Assembly (NCBI GenBank): GCA_910588635.1
Contig: CAJUPW010000035.1
Coordinates: 1-22,773, forward strand
DNA length: 22,773 nucleotides
Source of the DNA: an uncultured Oscillospiraceae bacterium
GTDB lineage: Bacteria; Bacillota; Clostridia; Oscillospirales; Oscillospiraceae
Reading direction: 5' to 3'
Both the position numbers and the translations under genes were made by a program. Below are positions 1-7,363 of this stretch, piece by piece. The first letter of the stretch is position 1, and each line of letters starts with the position of its first letter. A model generated the notes under the pieces. That model had not been told where the DNA came from. It searched no databases and saw nothing but the letters and a program-made list of their open reading frames with translations.

Positions 1-43
1 CCACCTTGGCAAGGTGGCGCTCTACCAGATGAGCTACACTCGC
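1..43 (-). tRNA. tRNA-Gly(GCC), 3' part cut by the window edge
   Basis: Read on the minus strand, a 7-base acceptor strand (GCGAGTG), TA and a GCTC D-stem start at 43. They lead to an anticodon arm whose loop TTGCCAA carries GCC, the glycine anticodon. The variable loop, T arm and 3' end lie outside the window. It is the last visible member of the Val-Asp-Phe-Gly tRNA cluster. Confidence 0.93.
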
Positions 44-75
44 ATTTGGGTCCCCCGCAGCTTGCACCGCGGGGG

Positions 76-151
<76 letters not shown>

Positions 152-168
152 GGATGCGCAATGAAAAA

Positions 169-245
<77 letters not shown>

Positions 246-275
246 AGGCAGTTCCAGGGGATACAGGGGCCAAAA

Positions 276-351
276 TGGTGGGAACAACAGGGCTCGAACC
301 TGTGACCCCATGCTTGTAAGGCATGTGCTCTACCAGCTGAGCTATGCTCCC
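276..351 (-). tRNA. tRNA-Val(TAC)
   Basis: A 76-base cloverleaf. Acceptor GGGAGCA pairs with TGTTCCC, the anticodon loop CTTACAA gives TAC, and CCA is encoded. It is the first gene of the tRNA cluster and lies about 30 bases downstream of a consensus promoter. Confidence 0.96.
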
Positions 352-383
352 CGGCCAGCCGCCCAATTCACAGCGGCTTGATT

Positions 384-412
384 ATTATACTCGACTGTAC
401 CCGACTTGTCAA
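384..412 (-). promoter_or_regulatory. Consensus sigma-A promoter of the tRNA cluster
   Basis: On the minus strand, TTGACA (407-412) and TATAAT (384-389) are both perfect and separated by exactly 17 bases. Initiation near 377 would give a short leader before tRNA-Val. A perfect consensus suits a stable-RNA operon. Confidence 0.92.
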
Positions 413-480
413 CAGGAAAATGAGATTTTTTACCGGAAAATTTTCTATGGGCGTCGAAGGTCCCTATACGTCCCAAAGTG

Positions 481-506
481 CGGGCCGTCCTCATGGGGAC
501 GGCCCG
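481..506 (-). terminator. Hairpin downstream of lysC
   Basis: A perfect 10-bp stem (481-490 with 497-506) and 6-base loop begin 11 bases after the aspartokinase stop codon. The following minus-strand tail is only weakly T-rich (GCACTTTGG), so it may end or protect the pheB-hom-lysC message rather than be a textbook intrinsic terminator. Confidence 0.6.
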
Positions 507-517
507 GCCCTCGGTCC

Positions 518-1741
518 TTACGCGTTTCCGAATTCGCTGAAAAAGCGGTCGTGGATGGCCTGAACGGCCCGGTCGGCGTCCCGCTCGTCCACCAGGACGG
601 ACACCTTGATCTCACTGGTGGAAATCATGTTGATGTTGATGCCGGCGGAAAACAGGGCCTCAAACATCCTGCAGGCCACCCCAGCGTTGTTGGCCATGCC
701 GGCCCCCACGATGGACACCTTGGCCACCTCGGTGCTCAGCTCGATGGACTTGCAGCCGATGGCCTCCTTGTTCTCCTCCATCAGCTCTCTGGCCGCCTGG
801 GCGTCCCCCTCGGCCACGGTGAAGCTGATGTCCTTGCTGCCGTCCCGGCCGATGGACTGGAGAATGATGTCCACGTTGATATTCTTTCTGGCCAGCAGAG
901 AGAAAATCTTAAAGGCGATGCCGGGCTGGTCCATCAGTCCGACCAAAGCGAGGCGGGCCACGTCCTTATCCTTGGCCACACCGCTGACATGGGTCTTTTC
1001 CATCGTTTTCACGACCTCCTTCACTTTTGTACCGGGCTTTCCGCTGAAGCTGGACAGCACCTCCAGATTAACGCTGTACCGCTTGGCCATCTCCACCGAG
1101 CGGTTGTGGAGCACCTGCGCGCCCAGACTGGCCAGCTCCAGCATCTCATCGTAGGTGATCTCCTCCAGCTTCCGCGCCCCCGTCACGAAGCGGGGGTCGG
1201 CGGTGTAGATGCCGTCCACATCGGTGTATATCTGACACAGGTCGGCGTGGAGGGCGGTGGCCAGGGCCACAGCGGAGGTGTCGGAGCCCCCCCGGCCCAG
1301 GGTGGTGACATCGTCGTACTTGTTGATGCCCTGAAAGCCGGCCACCAGCACGATCTTCTTCTTGTCCAGCTCCTTCTGGATGCGCTCGGTGCGCACCCGC
1401 TTGATCCGGGCGGCGGAGTAAGCCGAGTCGGTAAGCATCCCGGCCTGCCAGCCCGTGAGCGAAACGGCCTGGTAGCCCATGCGCTCAATGGCCATGGCGC
1501 ACAGGGCAATGGATATCTGCTCGCCGGTGGACAGAAGCATATCCATCTCCCGCTTGGAGGCCCCCGGGTGAATCTCCCGGGCCTTCTCGATCAAATCGTC
1601 GGTGGTGTCCCCCTGAGCGGACAGCACCGCCACCACGCTGTGCCCCTTGCGGTAGGTCTCGGTGACGATGCGGGCCACATTGCGGATCTTGTCCGCGTCG
1701 GCCACCGAGCTGCCGCCGAATTTTTGTACAATCAGTGCCAT
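518..1741 (-). CDS. lysC: Aspartate kinase
   Basis: Aspartokinase phosphorylates L-aspartate with ATP, the first step toward lysine, methionine, threonine and diaminopimelate, in the cytosol. The 407-residue product opens with the family signature KFGGSSVA (residues 7-14) and has the conserved GRGGSDTSA (about 149-157) and the TDVDGIYTADPR segment of the amino acid kinase fold. The C-terminal third carries two ACT repeats, one around PGIAFKIFSLLARKNINVD and one around AGVACRMFEALFSAGININM, the usual site of feedback inhibition. Length matches monofunctional LysC/Ask enzymes. It is the last gene of the pheB-hom-lysC operon, 89 bases after hom. The spacer contains a hairpin (1780-1803), and the ribosome binding site (AGGGGG) is weaker than those of its neighbours. 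No lysine riboswitch precedes it. Which end product inhibits it cannot be told from the sequence. Confidence 0.96.
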   Translation of the reverse strand: MALIVQKFGGSSVADADKIRNVARIVTETYRKGHSVVAVLSAQGDTTDDLIEKAREIHPGASKREMDMLLSTGEQISIALCAMAIERMGYQAVSLTGWQAGMLTDSAYSAARIKRVRTERIQKELDKKKIVLVAGFQGINKYDDVTTLGRGGSDTSAVALATALHADLCQIYTDVDGIYTADPRFVTGARKLEEITYDEMLELASLGAQVLHNRSVEMAKRYSVNLEVLSSFSGKPGTKVKEVVKTMEKTHVSGVAKDKDVARLALVGLMDQPGIAFKIFSLLARKNINVDIILQSIGRDGSKDISFTVAEGDAQAARELMEENKEAIGCKSIELSTEVAKVSIVGAGMANNAGVACRMFEALFSAGININMISTSEIKVSVLVDERDADRAVQAIHDRFFSEFGNA

Positions 1742-1779
1742 GTATGGTATTCCCCCTAAAGGTAAGAATCAGTTTTGGG

Positions 1780-1807
1780 AGGCCTCTCCCTTTCGGGAGG
1801 CCTTTTT
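1780..1807 (+). terminator. Terminator-like hairpin in the hom-lysC spacer, oriented against the operon
   Basis: Nine base pairs (AGGC plus CTCCC against GGGAG plus GCCT, with a 2-base bulge) close a TTTC loop. Five T follow on the plus strand (1803-1807). On the minus strand, the direction of hom and lysC, no T tract follows. No plus-strand gene lies upstream, so it may only be an intercistronic mRNA hairpin or may stop antisense transcription. Confidence 0.5.
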
Positions 1808-1830
1808 CCATTCTATGCGTCCGGTCTGTC

Positions 1831-3042
1831 TCAGGCCAGCACCCGGAACAGGGAGCCCGTCTCCAGGCCGGCCAGCTTCTCCTGAATCTCCGGCTCGGTC
1901 ATGGGCACGGTGAGGAAAGCCGCCTCACCGGCGGGGGCGCCGCCCCGGGCCAGCAGCTGAATCTCGCCGAATTTCCGGCGAGCCTGATCGGCGGAGACCT
2001 GAGCCCGGACGTACCAGGGGGAGCGCAGGCTGTCGGCGGACATCACCAGATCGGGGGCGCCCTCCTCCCAGCCGTTGTGCCGGTCCTTTTTCAGGTCCTT
2101 GGCGATGTCGATGACATCGGCCACCACGGCGGAGGCGGTGGGCAGCTTGCCCGCCCCCCGGCCGTAGAACATCACATCGCCGATGGCGTTGCCGGTGACG
2201 GCAATGGCATTGAACACATCCTCCACTCCGGACAGAGGGTTGTCTCCGGGCACCAGATGGGGGGCCACAAAGGCGCACACCTTGCCCTCGGGCTGGCGGA
2301 GCGCCCGGCCCAGCAGCTTGATCTTGTAGTCCGCCGAGGCGGCGTAGTCCGCGTCCGCCAGGGTAACGTTTCGGATGCCCTGGGTGGGCACCTGTTCCGG
2401 GTGGACATGGCGGCCAAAAGCCAGGGAGGCCAGAATGCAAATCTTCCGGCAGGCGTCGTGGCCGTCCACGTCGGCGGTGGGGTCCTTTTCGGCGTAACCG
2501 TTTGCCTGGGCCTCGGCCAGGGCCTGATCGAAGGTGAGTCCCGCCCGGATCATCCGGGTGAGGATATAGTTGGTGGTGCCGTTGAGGATGCCGGTCACCT
2601 GTTCCAGCTCATTTGCGGCCAGGCAGGAGGTCAAGGGCCGCAGGATGGGGATGCCGCCGCCCACGCTGGCCTCAAAGAGGTAGCTGCATCCGTTGGCGCG
2701 GGCCAGCTGGAGCAGCTCATAGCCGTGAGTAGCCACCAGCTCCTTGTTGGAGGTGACCACGCTCTTGCCCGCCTTCAGCGCCCGGGTGGTAAAGTCCAGG
2801 GCGATCTTCGCCCCGCCGATGGTCTCCACCACGATGTCCAGCTCGGGGTCGTTCTCGATAACGGCAAAGTCCTTCACAAAGAGGCTGGCATACGGACTGT
2901 CGGGGAAGTCCCGCACATCCAGGATACATTTCAGCCGCACCAGATCGTCCACCCGGTGGTCGATGAGCCCCCCATTGGTGGTGAGCACCTCGGCCACGCC
3001 GGAGCCTACGGTTCCGAATCCCAAGATCGCTACATTAACCAT
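1831..3042 (-). CDS. hom: Homoserine dehydrogenase
   Basis: The enzyme reduces aspartate semialdehyde to homoserine with NAD(P)H, committing carbon to threonine and methionine. The 403-residue product begins with a Rossmann motif (VAILGFGTVGSGVAEVL, residues 3-19). It contains the conserved stretches TSNKELVATHG, EASVGGGIPILRPL, LNGTTNYILTRM and DVDGHDACRKICILA. The C-terminus has a shortened ACT-like segment (WYVRAQV to LFRVLA), more compact than the usual regulatory domain, so feedback by threonine may be altered. A good ribosome binding site (AAGGAG) precedes the ATG. It is the middle gene of the operon, 66 bases after the pheB-like gene. That PheB-Hom arrangement is common in Firmicutes. 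Confidence 0.96.
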   Translation of the reverse strand: MVNVAILGFGTVGSGVAEVLTTNGGLIDHRVDDLVRLKCILDVRDFPDSPYASLFVKDFAVIENDPELDIVVETIGGAKIALDFTTRALKAGKSVVTSNKELVATHGYELLQLARANGCSYLFEASVGGGIPILRPLTSCLAANELEQVTGILNGTTNYILTRMIRAGLTFDQALAEAQANGYAEKDPTADVDGHDACRKICILASLAFGRHVHPEQVPTQGIRNVTLADADYAASADYKIKLLGRALRQPEGKVCAFVAPHLVPGDNPLSGVEDVFNAIAVTGNAIGDVMFYGRGAGKLPTASAVVADVIDIAKDLKKDRHNGWEEGAPDLVMSADSLRSPWYVRAQVSADQARRKFGEIQLLARGGAPAGEAAFLTVPMTEPEIQEKLAGLETGSLFRVLA

Positions 3043-3074
3043 TCTTTTTTCTCCTTATCCATATCATATTGCAA

Positions 3075-3093
3075 GGCCGCCGCCCCGGCGGCC
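3075..3093. other. Intercistronic hairpin between pheB-like gene and hom
   Basis: A perfect 7-bp stem (3075-3081 with 3087-3093) and 5-base loop occupy the 66-base spacer just upstream of the hom ribosome binding site. There is no convincing T tract in either direction. Both spacers of this three-gene operon therefore contain a GC-rich hairpin, which may set differential mRNA stability. Confidence 0.45.
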
Positions 3094-3108
3094 CGCCTGA
3101 CCCTTACA

Positions 3109-3549
3109 TTATCCGGCCAGAATCTCACATTTGATGACCCCGGAGCCGGCGGCCAGACTGGCCAGCACCTCCTCCAGGGAGTCCTGGATGGCGGAGGTCT
3201 CCGCCGTCATGGTGACCACGGCGCAGCCGTTGGACGGGATGCTCTGGTTGATGGTGAGGATGTTCACTCCGGTGCCCGCCAGCACGTTCAGCGCCCCGGA
3301 CAGCACACCTGGCTCGTCCTTGAGCAGCACCTGAAAGGTAACGATCCGCCCGTGAAGCATGTCGTTGAAGGGCCGCACCGCATCCTTATACTTATAGAAG
3401 GCGCTGCGGCTGATGCTCACCGCCTGGGCCGCGCCGTTGACGGTCTTTTCCACACCTGTCTCCAGCAGGCGCTTGGCCTCGGCCACCCTCCGGAAAATCT
3501 CCGGCATGGCACTGGCCTCCACAATAAAATATTTTGCCGGGCCGCTCAT
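3109..3549 (-). CDS. pheB: ACT domain-containing protein, PheB/UPF0735 family
   Basis: A small cytosolic protein of 146 residues. The N-terminal half is a predicted helical region including VAEAKRLLETG and the segment GAAQAVSISRSAFYKYKDAV, which reads like a helix-turn-helix. The C-terminal half (about 70-146) is a single ACT domain with the typical LKDEPGVLSGALNVLAGTGVNILTINQSIP. PheB-like proteins are commonly annotated as chorismate mutase related or amino-acid-sensing, but their biochemical role is poorly settled. Position as first gene before hom and lysC suggests an amino-acid sensor for the aspartate pathway (inference). The start is fixed by AGGAGG five bases upstream of the ATG, behind a good extended -10 promoter. 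Confidence 0.88.
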   Translation of the reverse strand: MSGPAKYFIVEASAMPEIFRRVAEAKRLLETGVEKTVNGAAQAVSISRSAFYKYKDAVRPFNDMLHGRIVTFQVLLKDEPGVLSGALNVLAGTGVNILTINQSIPSNGCAVVTMTAETSAIQDSLEEVLASLAAGSGVIKCEILAG

Positions 3550-3615
3550 AGGTTCCTCCTGTCCCCACGGAACGCCGTCCGCGTTATATGGTCATTTGTT
3601 TTCGTATTGTGGTCT

Positions 3616-3644
3616 ATTGTAACATACCGCCCCATTCGCCGCAA
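3616..3644 (-). promoter_or_regulatory. Promoter of the pheB-hom-lysC operon
   Basis: On the minus strand, TTGCGG (3639-3644), a 17-base spacer and TACAAT (3616-3621) with an extended -10 TG. Initiation near 3609 leaves a leader of about 60 bases. I see no riboswitch, T-box or leader ORF in that leader. Confidence 0.78.
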
Positions 3645-3720
3645 CCACTAATTCCCCCTTGGACAGAGAAAGTTTTCTCGGTCCGGCCCGCAGATTTTTG
3701 TCAGATTTCACAGTTTCCTG

Positions 3721-3755
3721 CAAAAGGGCGCCGCGGGCAGACTGCCCGCGGCGCC
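3721..3755 (-). terminator. Intrinsic terminator of the PBP gene
   Basis: A perfect 13-bp, almost pure G/C stem (3727-3739 with 3743-3755) with a 3-base loop begins about 20 bases after the PBP stop codon. It is followed on the minus strand by CTTTTG. It separates the PBP gene from the pheB operon. Confidence 0.85.
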
Positions 3756-3775
3756 GCTGAACGCAGCCTGTCTCC

Positions 3776-6469
3776 CTATCCAACCATGCCGTCAAAGGGC
3801 GGCAGAGGATGGATGGGGACATCCGGCCCCTCCGGGTTGTCGGGATCGACCGGCTCGGTGGGGTTCCAGGGATCATTGGGGTCGTAAGGGTAGAAGGGGT
3901 TGCTGGGATCGTAGGGGTAGTTGGGGTCGGTGGGATTCTCGGGGATGGGCGCCTCGGTGTGGACGGTGCACGACCCGTGGGCCACCGCCGCGTCATAGTC
4001 CCACTGGGCGTCCCCCGCCACGGCGGAGCCCAGCTGCTCCCGCCCGAACCTGGGCAGGCAAATTTGCTTTTTGCTCTCCTCCGGGCAGAACTCTCCGGCC
4101 AGATGGTACAGGCCGGTGGAGGCGCCGTTCTCGTTGAGGACGGGGCACTCGGTACAGACGGTGACTACGTTCTCCTCCTTGTGGAACTCGCAGTACTGCC
4201 CCTCGGGGTAGCTCTCGGGGAAAATGCTGCCCGAGGCCGCCCGGCTGCCTCTGGGATCCATGGCGCACCACTCGGTAGCCAGCAGGCCGGAGTCCTGGCA
4301 GTAGGTGATGGTCCGCCGCCCGCCGGGGTCAGCGAAGTCCTTGTCGGGCAAGCCCTCGTGGAGCTGGGTCATCACCTTTTTCCACAGGCCGATGGCGGGG
4401 TTGCCCTGAGCGTTGATTTTGGCGTTGCGCTCGTAGCCCACCCACACGGCGGCAGTGTAGTAGGGGGTGTAGCCCACAAACCAGCGGTCCTTGTTGTCGG
4501 TGGTGGTGCCCGTCTTGCCGGCGGCGTGCTGGCCCTTGATGTCATTTCCTCGGGCGGTGCCGGCGTCGTCAAACACATGCTGGAGCATATCGTTCATATA
4601 CCAGGCGGTGCTCTCCTTGATCACCGGCTCTGGGTCCAGCGTGTTGTCGATAAGCAGCTCCTCCCGGCCGTCCACCACCTGGGTCACCCGGGTAAAGGTG
4701 CGGGAGCCCTGATAGACCCCGTTGTTGGGGAACACGGAGTAGGCCTCGGCCATTTCCCGGGCGTTGACGCCGTCGGTGAGGCCGCCCATGGACAGGGACT
4801 CGGTGATATCGGTCTTCCACTCTTTGCCGACCATCCGGCCCTCCTCCAGGTCGATATGGTATTTGTCCTGGATAAATTTGAAGCTCTCCTCCGGGGTGAC
4901 ATAGTCGTTCATGATGCGCACGGCCACCGTGTTCAGCGAGCGCATCAGGGCCTCCCGCATGGTGAGGTGGCCCCTGTATTTGGTGGTGCCCGAGTTCAGG
5001 GGCCAGGGCTTGCTGCCGTTCATCCGGTAGGGGTAGTCGTCCAGCACGGAGTAGGGGTTGAGCTTGTTGAACTCCAGCACCGGGGAGTAGACGGCCAGGG
5101 GCTTGAAGGAGGAGCCAGGCTGCCGGTGGCCGGAGTTGGCGTAGTTGCTGCCCCGGTTCACCGTCTTATCGCCGAACATGCCGGCGATGGCCGCCACGCT
5201 GCCCGTCTGGTTGTCAATGACGCAGATGGCCGACTGCATCTGCTGGCCGTCCTTGGAGGTGTAGTTCAGATTCTCCCGGTTGGTGTACACCTCGTCCACC
5301 ACGGCCTGGAGGTCCGGGTCGTAGCAAGTGTAGATACGCAGGCCGCCCCGCTGCATGGCCAGGTCGATCTGCCGGTCAGACCAGTGCCACTGCTCGGCCA
5401 GCGCGTCCCGCACGTCGGAGATGACGGTCTCCTCATACCAGGTGTAAATCTGGTATGAGGCCTCCTCCCCCTCGTCCCGGACAAAGACCAGCTCCTGGGC
5501 CACAGCCTCGTCGTACTCCGCCCGGCTGATCATCTCCTGCTCCAGCATCTGGTTGAGGATGACCTCCTGGCGGTACTTGTTCCACCGCCGGGCGTCCCAT
5601 ATCTCGTCGGTGTTCACCCCTTGGGACTTGGCAAAGGAGTAGGGTCCGTATTTGGAGGGGTTGTTGGTGATGCCCACCAGGCTGGCGCACTCGGCCAGGG
5701 TCAGCTCCGACACCGATTTGCCGAAGTACTCCCGGGCGCCAGCCCCCACCCCCTCGCAGCCGCTGCCCAGGGGGATGATGTTCAGGTAATACTCCAGGGT
5801 GTCGTCCTTGGAGTTGTTCTGGGTGAACCGGAGGGCCCGGACGATCTCGGTGACCTTCCGTTTCACGGTGGTCTCGTTGTAGTTGGTCATATTTTTGATG
5901 ACCTGCTGGGTGATGGTGGAGCCGCCGGAGATTTCCCCGCCGGTAAACATCCGCAGCACCGCCTTGGCGGTGCCCCGCCAGTCCACCCCGGGGTGGGTCC
6001 AGAAGCGCCTGTCCTCAATGGCCACGGTGGCCTGCTTCAGGTACTCGGGCATCTCCTCATAGTCCACCCACATGGACTTGGTCACGCTGAGCAGGGTGGT
6101 CATCTCCTTGTACTGCCCGGTTTCCTTGTCCAGATAGTACATGATGCTGTTCTCCCCCAGAGGGAAGTCGTCCGGACTCAAGTCGGCGATGGGGACAATC
6201 ACCTCGTTGATGTACACCGCGGCAAAGCAAGCCAGCAGCGTCCCGGTACACAGTCCGATCAGGAGCAGCGTGCCCAGAACCTTGAAAAAAATGCTCACGC
6301 CACGCAGGACGGGGTTTTTCTTCCTTCTGCGCCTGTGCTTCCGCGGCGCTCCGCCCCCGGAGGGGGCCTGACGGCTGCCTCCCGAGGACCGGGCCGGGCC
6401 GGGCGCCTGACGGCGGGAGGGGTAGTCGCTGTTTTCATATAGAGAGCTGTGATCGCTGTATTCTGCCAT
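3776..6469 (-). CDS. Class A penicillin-binding protein (transglycosylase/transpeptidase)
   Basis: A bifunctional peptidoglycan synthase that polymerises lipid II and cross-links stem peptides outside the membrane. The 897-residue product has a basic cytoplasmic tail (KHRRRRKK), one membrane anchor at about 57-86, and a GT51 domain with EDRRFWTHPGVDW and GGSTITQQVIKN. The transpeptidase domain has SSFK (nucleophile Ser near 452), SLN (near 511) and KTGTT (near 650). The C-terminal 50 residues are Pro/Asp/Asn/Tyr-rich with near-repeats (NYPYDPSNPFYPYDPNDP). The reading frame extends 27 codons upstream, but the start chosen here has GGAGGT eight bases before it. An extended -10 promoter lies at 6492-6519, inside that upstream extension, so the longer start would not be transcribed. 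Closest family label is PBP1A/PonA; the exact orthologue is uncertain. Confidence 0.95.
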   Translation of the reverse strand: MAEYSDHSSLYENSDYPSRRQAPGPARSSGGSRQAPSGGGAPRKHRRRRKKNPVLRGVSIFFKVLGTLLLIGLCTGTLLACFAAVYINEVIVPIADLSPDDFPLGENSIMYYLDKETGQYKEMTTLLSVTKSMWVDYEEMPEYLKQATVAIEDRRFWTHPGVDWRGTAKAVLRMFTGGEISGGSTITQQVIKNMTNYNETTVKRKVTEIVRALRFTQNNSKDDTLEYYLNIIPLGSGCEGVGAGAREYFGKSVSELTLAECASLVGITNNPSKYGPYSFAKSQGVNTDEIWDARRWNKYRQEVILNQMLEQEMISRAEYDEAVAQELVFVRDEGEEASYQIYTWYEETVISDVRDALAEQWHWSDRQIDLAMQRGGLRIYTCYDPDLQAVVDEVYTNRENLNYTSKDGQQMQSAICVIDNQTGSVAAIAGMFGDKTVNRGSNYANSGHRQPGSSFKPLAVYSPVLEFNKLNPYSVLDDYPYRMNGSKPWPLNSGTTKYRGHLTMREALMRSLNTVAVRIMNDYVTPEESFKFIQDKYHIDLEEGRMVGKEWKTDITESLSMGGLTDGVNAREMAEAYSVFPNNGVYQGSRTFTRVTQVVDGREELLIDNTLDPEPVIKESTAWYMNDMLQHVFDDAGTARGNDIKGQHAAGKTGTTTDNKDRWFVGYTPYYTAAVWVGYERNAKINAQGNPAIGLWKKVMTQLHEGLPDKDFADPGGRRTITYCQDSGLLATEWCAMDPRGSRAASGSIFPESYPEGQYCEFHKEENVVTVCTECPVLNENGASTGLYHLAGEFCPEESKKQICLPRFGREQLGSAVAGDAQWDYDAAVAHGSCTVHTEAPIPENPTDPNYPYDPSNPFYPYDPNDPWNPTEPVDPDNPEGPDVPIHPLPPFDGMVG

Positions 6470-6491
6470 GGTAAATACCTCCGTCTTATGT

Positions 6492-6519
6492 ATTATACCA
6501 GATTTTCCTTGTTTGTCCA
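6492..6519 (-). promoter_or_regulatory. Promoter of the PBP gene
   Basis: On the minus strand, TGGACA (6514-6519), a 16-base spacer and a perfect TATAAT (6492-6497) with an extended -10 TGG. The predicted start near 6485 leaves a leader of only about 16 bases carrying the ribosome binding site. Confidence 0.8.
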
Positions 6520-6580
6520 CCCGTAATCCCTCTGAACCCTGATTCTTCAAAGTTTCTTAAAATTTACCTTGCCTCCCCTC

Positions 6581-6609
6581 TTGCATTTTTTCCGCCGCCG
6601 GGGTAAAAT
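6581..6609 (+). promoter_or_regulatory. Promoter of the DUF1292 gene
   Basis: TTGCAT (6581-6586), a 17-base spacer and TAAAAT (6604-6609). The leader to the ATG is about 20 bases. It is divergent from the PBP promoter, with about 60 bases between the two -35 boxes. Confidence 0.8.
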
Positions 6610-6637
6610 AAAAGCAGAAAAAGACAGGAGGCGCTTT

Positions 6638-6958
6638 ATGGAAGAGAACTTCGGCCCCGATTTCATCACCGTCACCGACGAGGACGGCAACGACTTTGAG
6701 CTGGAGCTGGTGGACACTCTGGAGCACAAGGGGATCACCTACTACGCCATGTTCCCCGCCGTGGAGGAGGACGAGGCCACCGGCGAGCCCAAGGATGTGG
6801 ACGCCGACGACGAGGAGTACGGCCTGGTCATCATGAAGGGCATTGAGGAAAATGGCGAGGAGCTTCTGTCCACTCTGGATTCCGACGAGGAGCTGGACGA
6901 GGTGTATGAGCTGTTTATGGAGCGCTTTTTCGCGGAGGAAGAGGACGGCGGAGAGTAA
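6638..6958 (+). CDS. DUF1292 domain-containing protein
   Basis: A 106-residue, very acidic cytosolic protein. The pattern FITVTDEDGNDFELELVDTLEHKGITYYAMFPA followed by EEYGLVIMKGIEENGEELLSTLDSDEELDEVYELFMERF is typical of the small DUF1292 (YrzB-like) family of Firmicutes, whose function is not established. The start was chosen at the ATG six bases after AGGAGG (6626-6631). The frame is open further upstream, but that part precedes the promoter. The stop codon lies only three bases before the first paired base of the 6S-like RNA. Confidence 0.9.
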   Translation: MEENFGPDFITVTDEDGNDFELELVDTLEHKGITYYAMFPAVEEDEATGEPKDVDADDEEYGLVIMKGIEENGEELLSTLDSDEELDEVYELFMERFFAEEEDGGE

Positions 6959-6961
6959 CTG

Positions 6962-7159
6962 ATATTCCTGCTCGGTGCGTGATGGGTCTTTTTAAACCCA
7001 CATTTTTAAAACGGGACGCCCACCTCACGGCGCGGCTTGCAGGCCTCCCGGCCCCCTATGAGGTCAGCTGGACGTTGGAAGCAGTAAAGCGTCGTGGAGG
7101 CGACCCACCTGCCATCTGTGCAGGTTTTAAACGGGCTCACACGGCCAGAGCGGGGTTAT
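6962..7159 (+). ncRNA. ssrS: 6S RNA candidate (SsrS)
   Basis: About 200 bases without a believable ORF form a long rod. The outermost stem pairs 6962-6973 with 7148-7159 (about 11 pairs, one mismatch). A second pairing joins GGUGCGUG (from about 6974) to CACGGCC (about 7140-7146) with a bulged G. Then comes a large asymmetric bubble with a small hairpin on each side (UGGGU/ACCCA at about 6984-7001; ACCUGC/GCAGGU at about 7107-7125). An apical arm pairs around 7013-7032 with 7089-7106. Size, closing stem, central bubble with flanking hairpins and the CCUG..GGUG.CGUGA start match 6S RNA, which binds sigma-A RNA polymerase by mimicking an open promoter. Exact ends are uncertain. I see no clear separate promoter, so it may be processed from the DUF1292 transcript. 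Confidence 0.7.
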
Positions 7160-7181
7160 AAAAACAAAGGTTCAGCGTCTG

Positions 7182-7218
7182 GACCGCGGCGAATTTGCCG
7201 CGGTCTTTTCTATTTTTT
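7182..7218 (+). terminator. Intrinsic terminator after the 6S-like RNA
   Basis: A perfect 9-bp stem (7182-7190 with 7197-7205) with loop GAATTT, followed by TTTTC and TATTTTTT. It is a textbook terminator about 20 bases after the rod-shaped RNA. Confidence 0.92.
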
Positions 7219-7246
7219 AAAAAAGTGTAAATCTCCCCTCTCCCTC

Positions 7247-7275
7247 TTGCAATTTCAGACGGTTTTTAGTATAAT
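7247..7275 (+). promoter_or_regulatory. Promoter of the parvulin gene
   Basis: TTGCAA (7247-7252), a 17-base spacer and a perfect TATAAT (7270-7275). Initiation near 7282 gives a leader of about 80 bases that contains two hairpins. Confidence 0.88.
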
Positions 7276-7280
7276 GTCTC

Positions 7281-7329
7281 GGAAATGCCCGCAAGGCATT
7301 TCCCAATGGGCCGGCCGGAGAGCCGGCCC
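7281..7329 (+). other. Two tandem hairpins in the parvulin gene leader
   Basis: Hairpin 1 is a perfect 9-bp stem (7281-7289 with 7295-7303, loop CGCAA). Hairpin 2 pairs 7308-7315 with 7322-7329 and resembles the REP-like palindromes at 15911-15986 (same 7-bp GGGCCGG/CCGGCCC stem and 8-base loop in the reverse orientation). Neither has a following T tract, so they do not look like attenuators. If initiation is at 7282, hairpin 1 starts at the very 5' end and could protect the mRNA. Confidence 0.6.
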
Positions 7330-7363
7330 CTGCCTACTACCGAAATGAGAGGACTGAACAACT

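Noticed and set aside
518..1900. Lysine riboswitch or T-box in front of the aspartokinase
   Set aside because: The 89-base spacer upstream of lysC and the 60-base leader of the operon are too short and contain no L-box or T-box elements.
1735..3651. 638-codon plus-strand open frame opposite hom and the pheB-like gene
   Set aside because: It mirrors two well-recognised minus-strand genes, has a low-complexity Gly/His/Val-rich translation and no ribosome binding site. Long antisense frames are expected in DNA with G/C-rich wobble positions. The same holds for the long plus-strand frames opposite the PBP (3809-5458), the LtaS-like gene (11563-13203) and the NhaC-type gene (18527-20035).
7170..7206. 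T-box-like string TGGACCGCGG before a terminator
   Set aside because: It partly resembles the T-box TGG-ACCGCG, but the bases are simply the 5' arm of the terminator, there is no AGGGTGG context or specifier stem, and the downstream gene is not an amino acid or tRNA gene.
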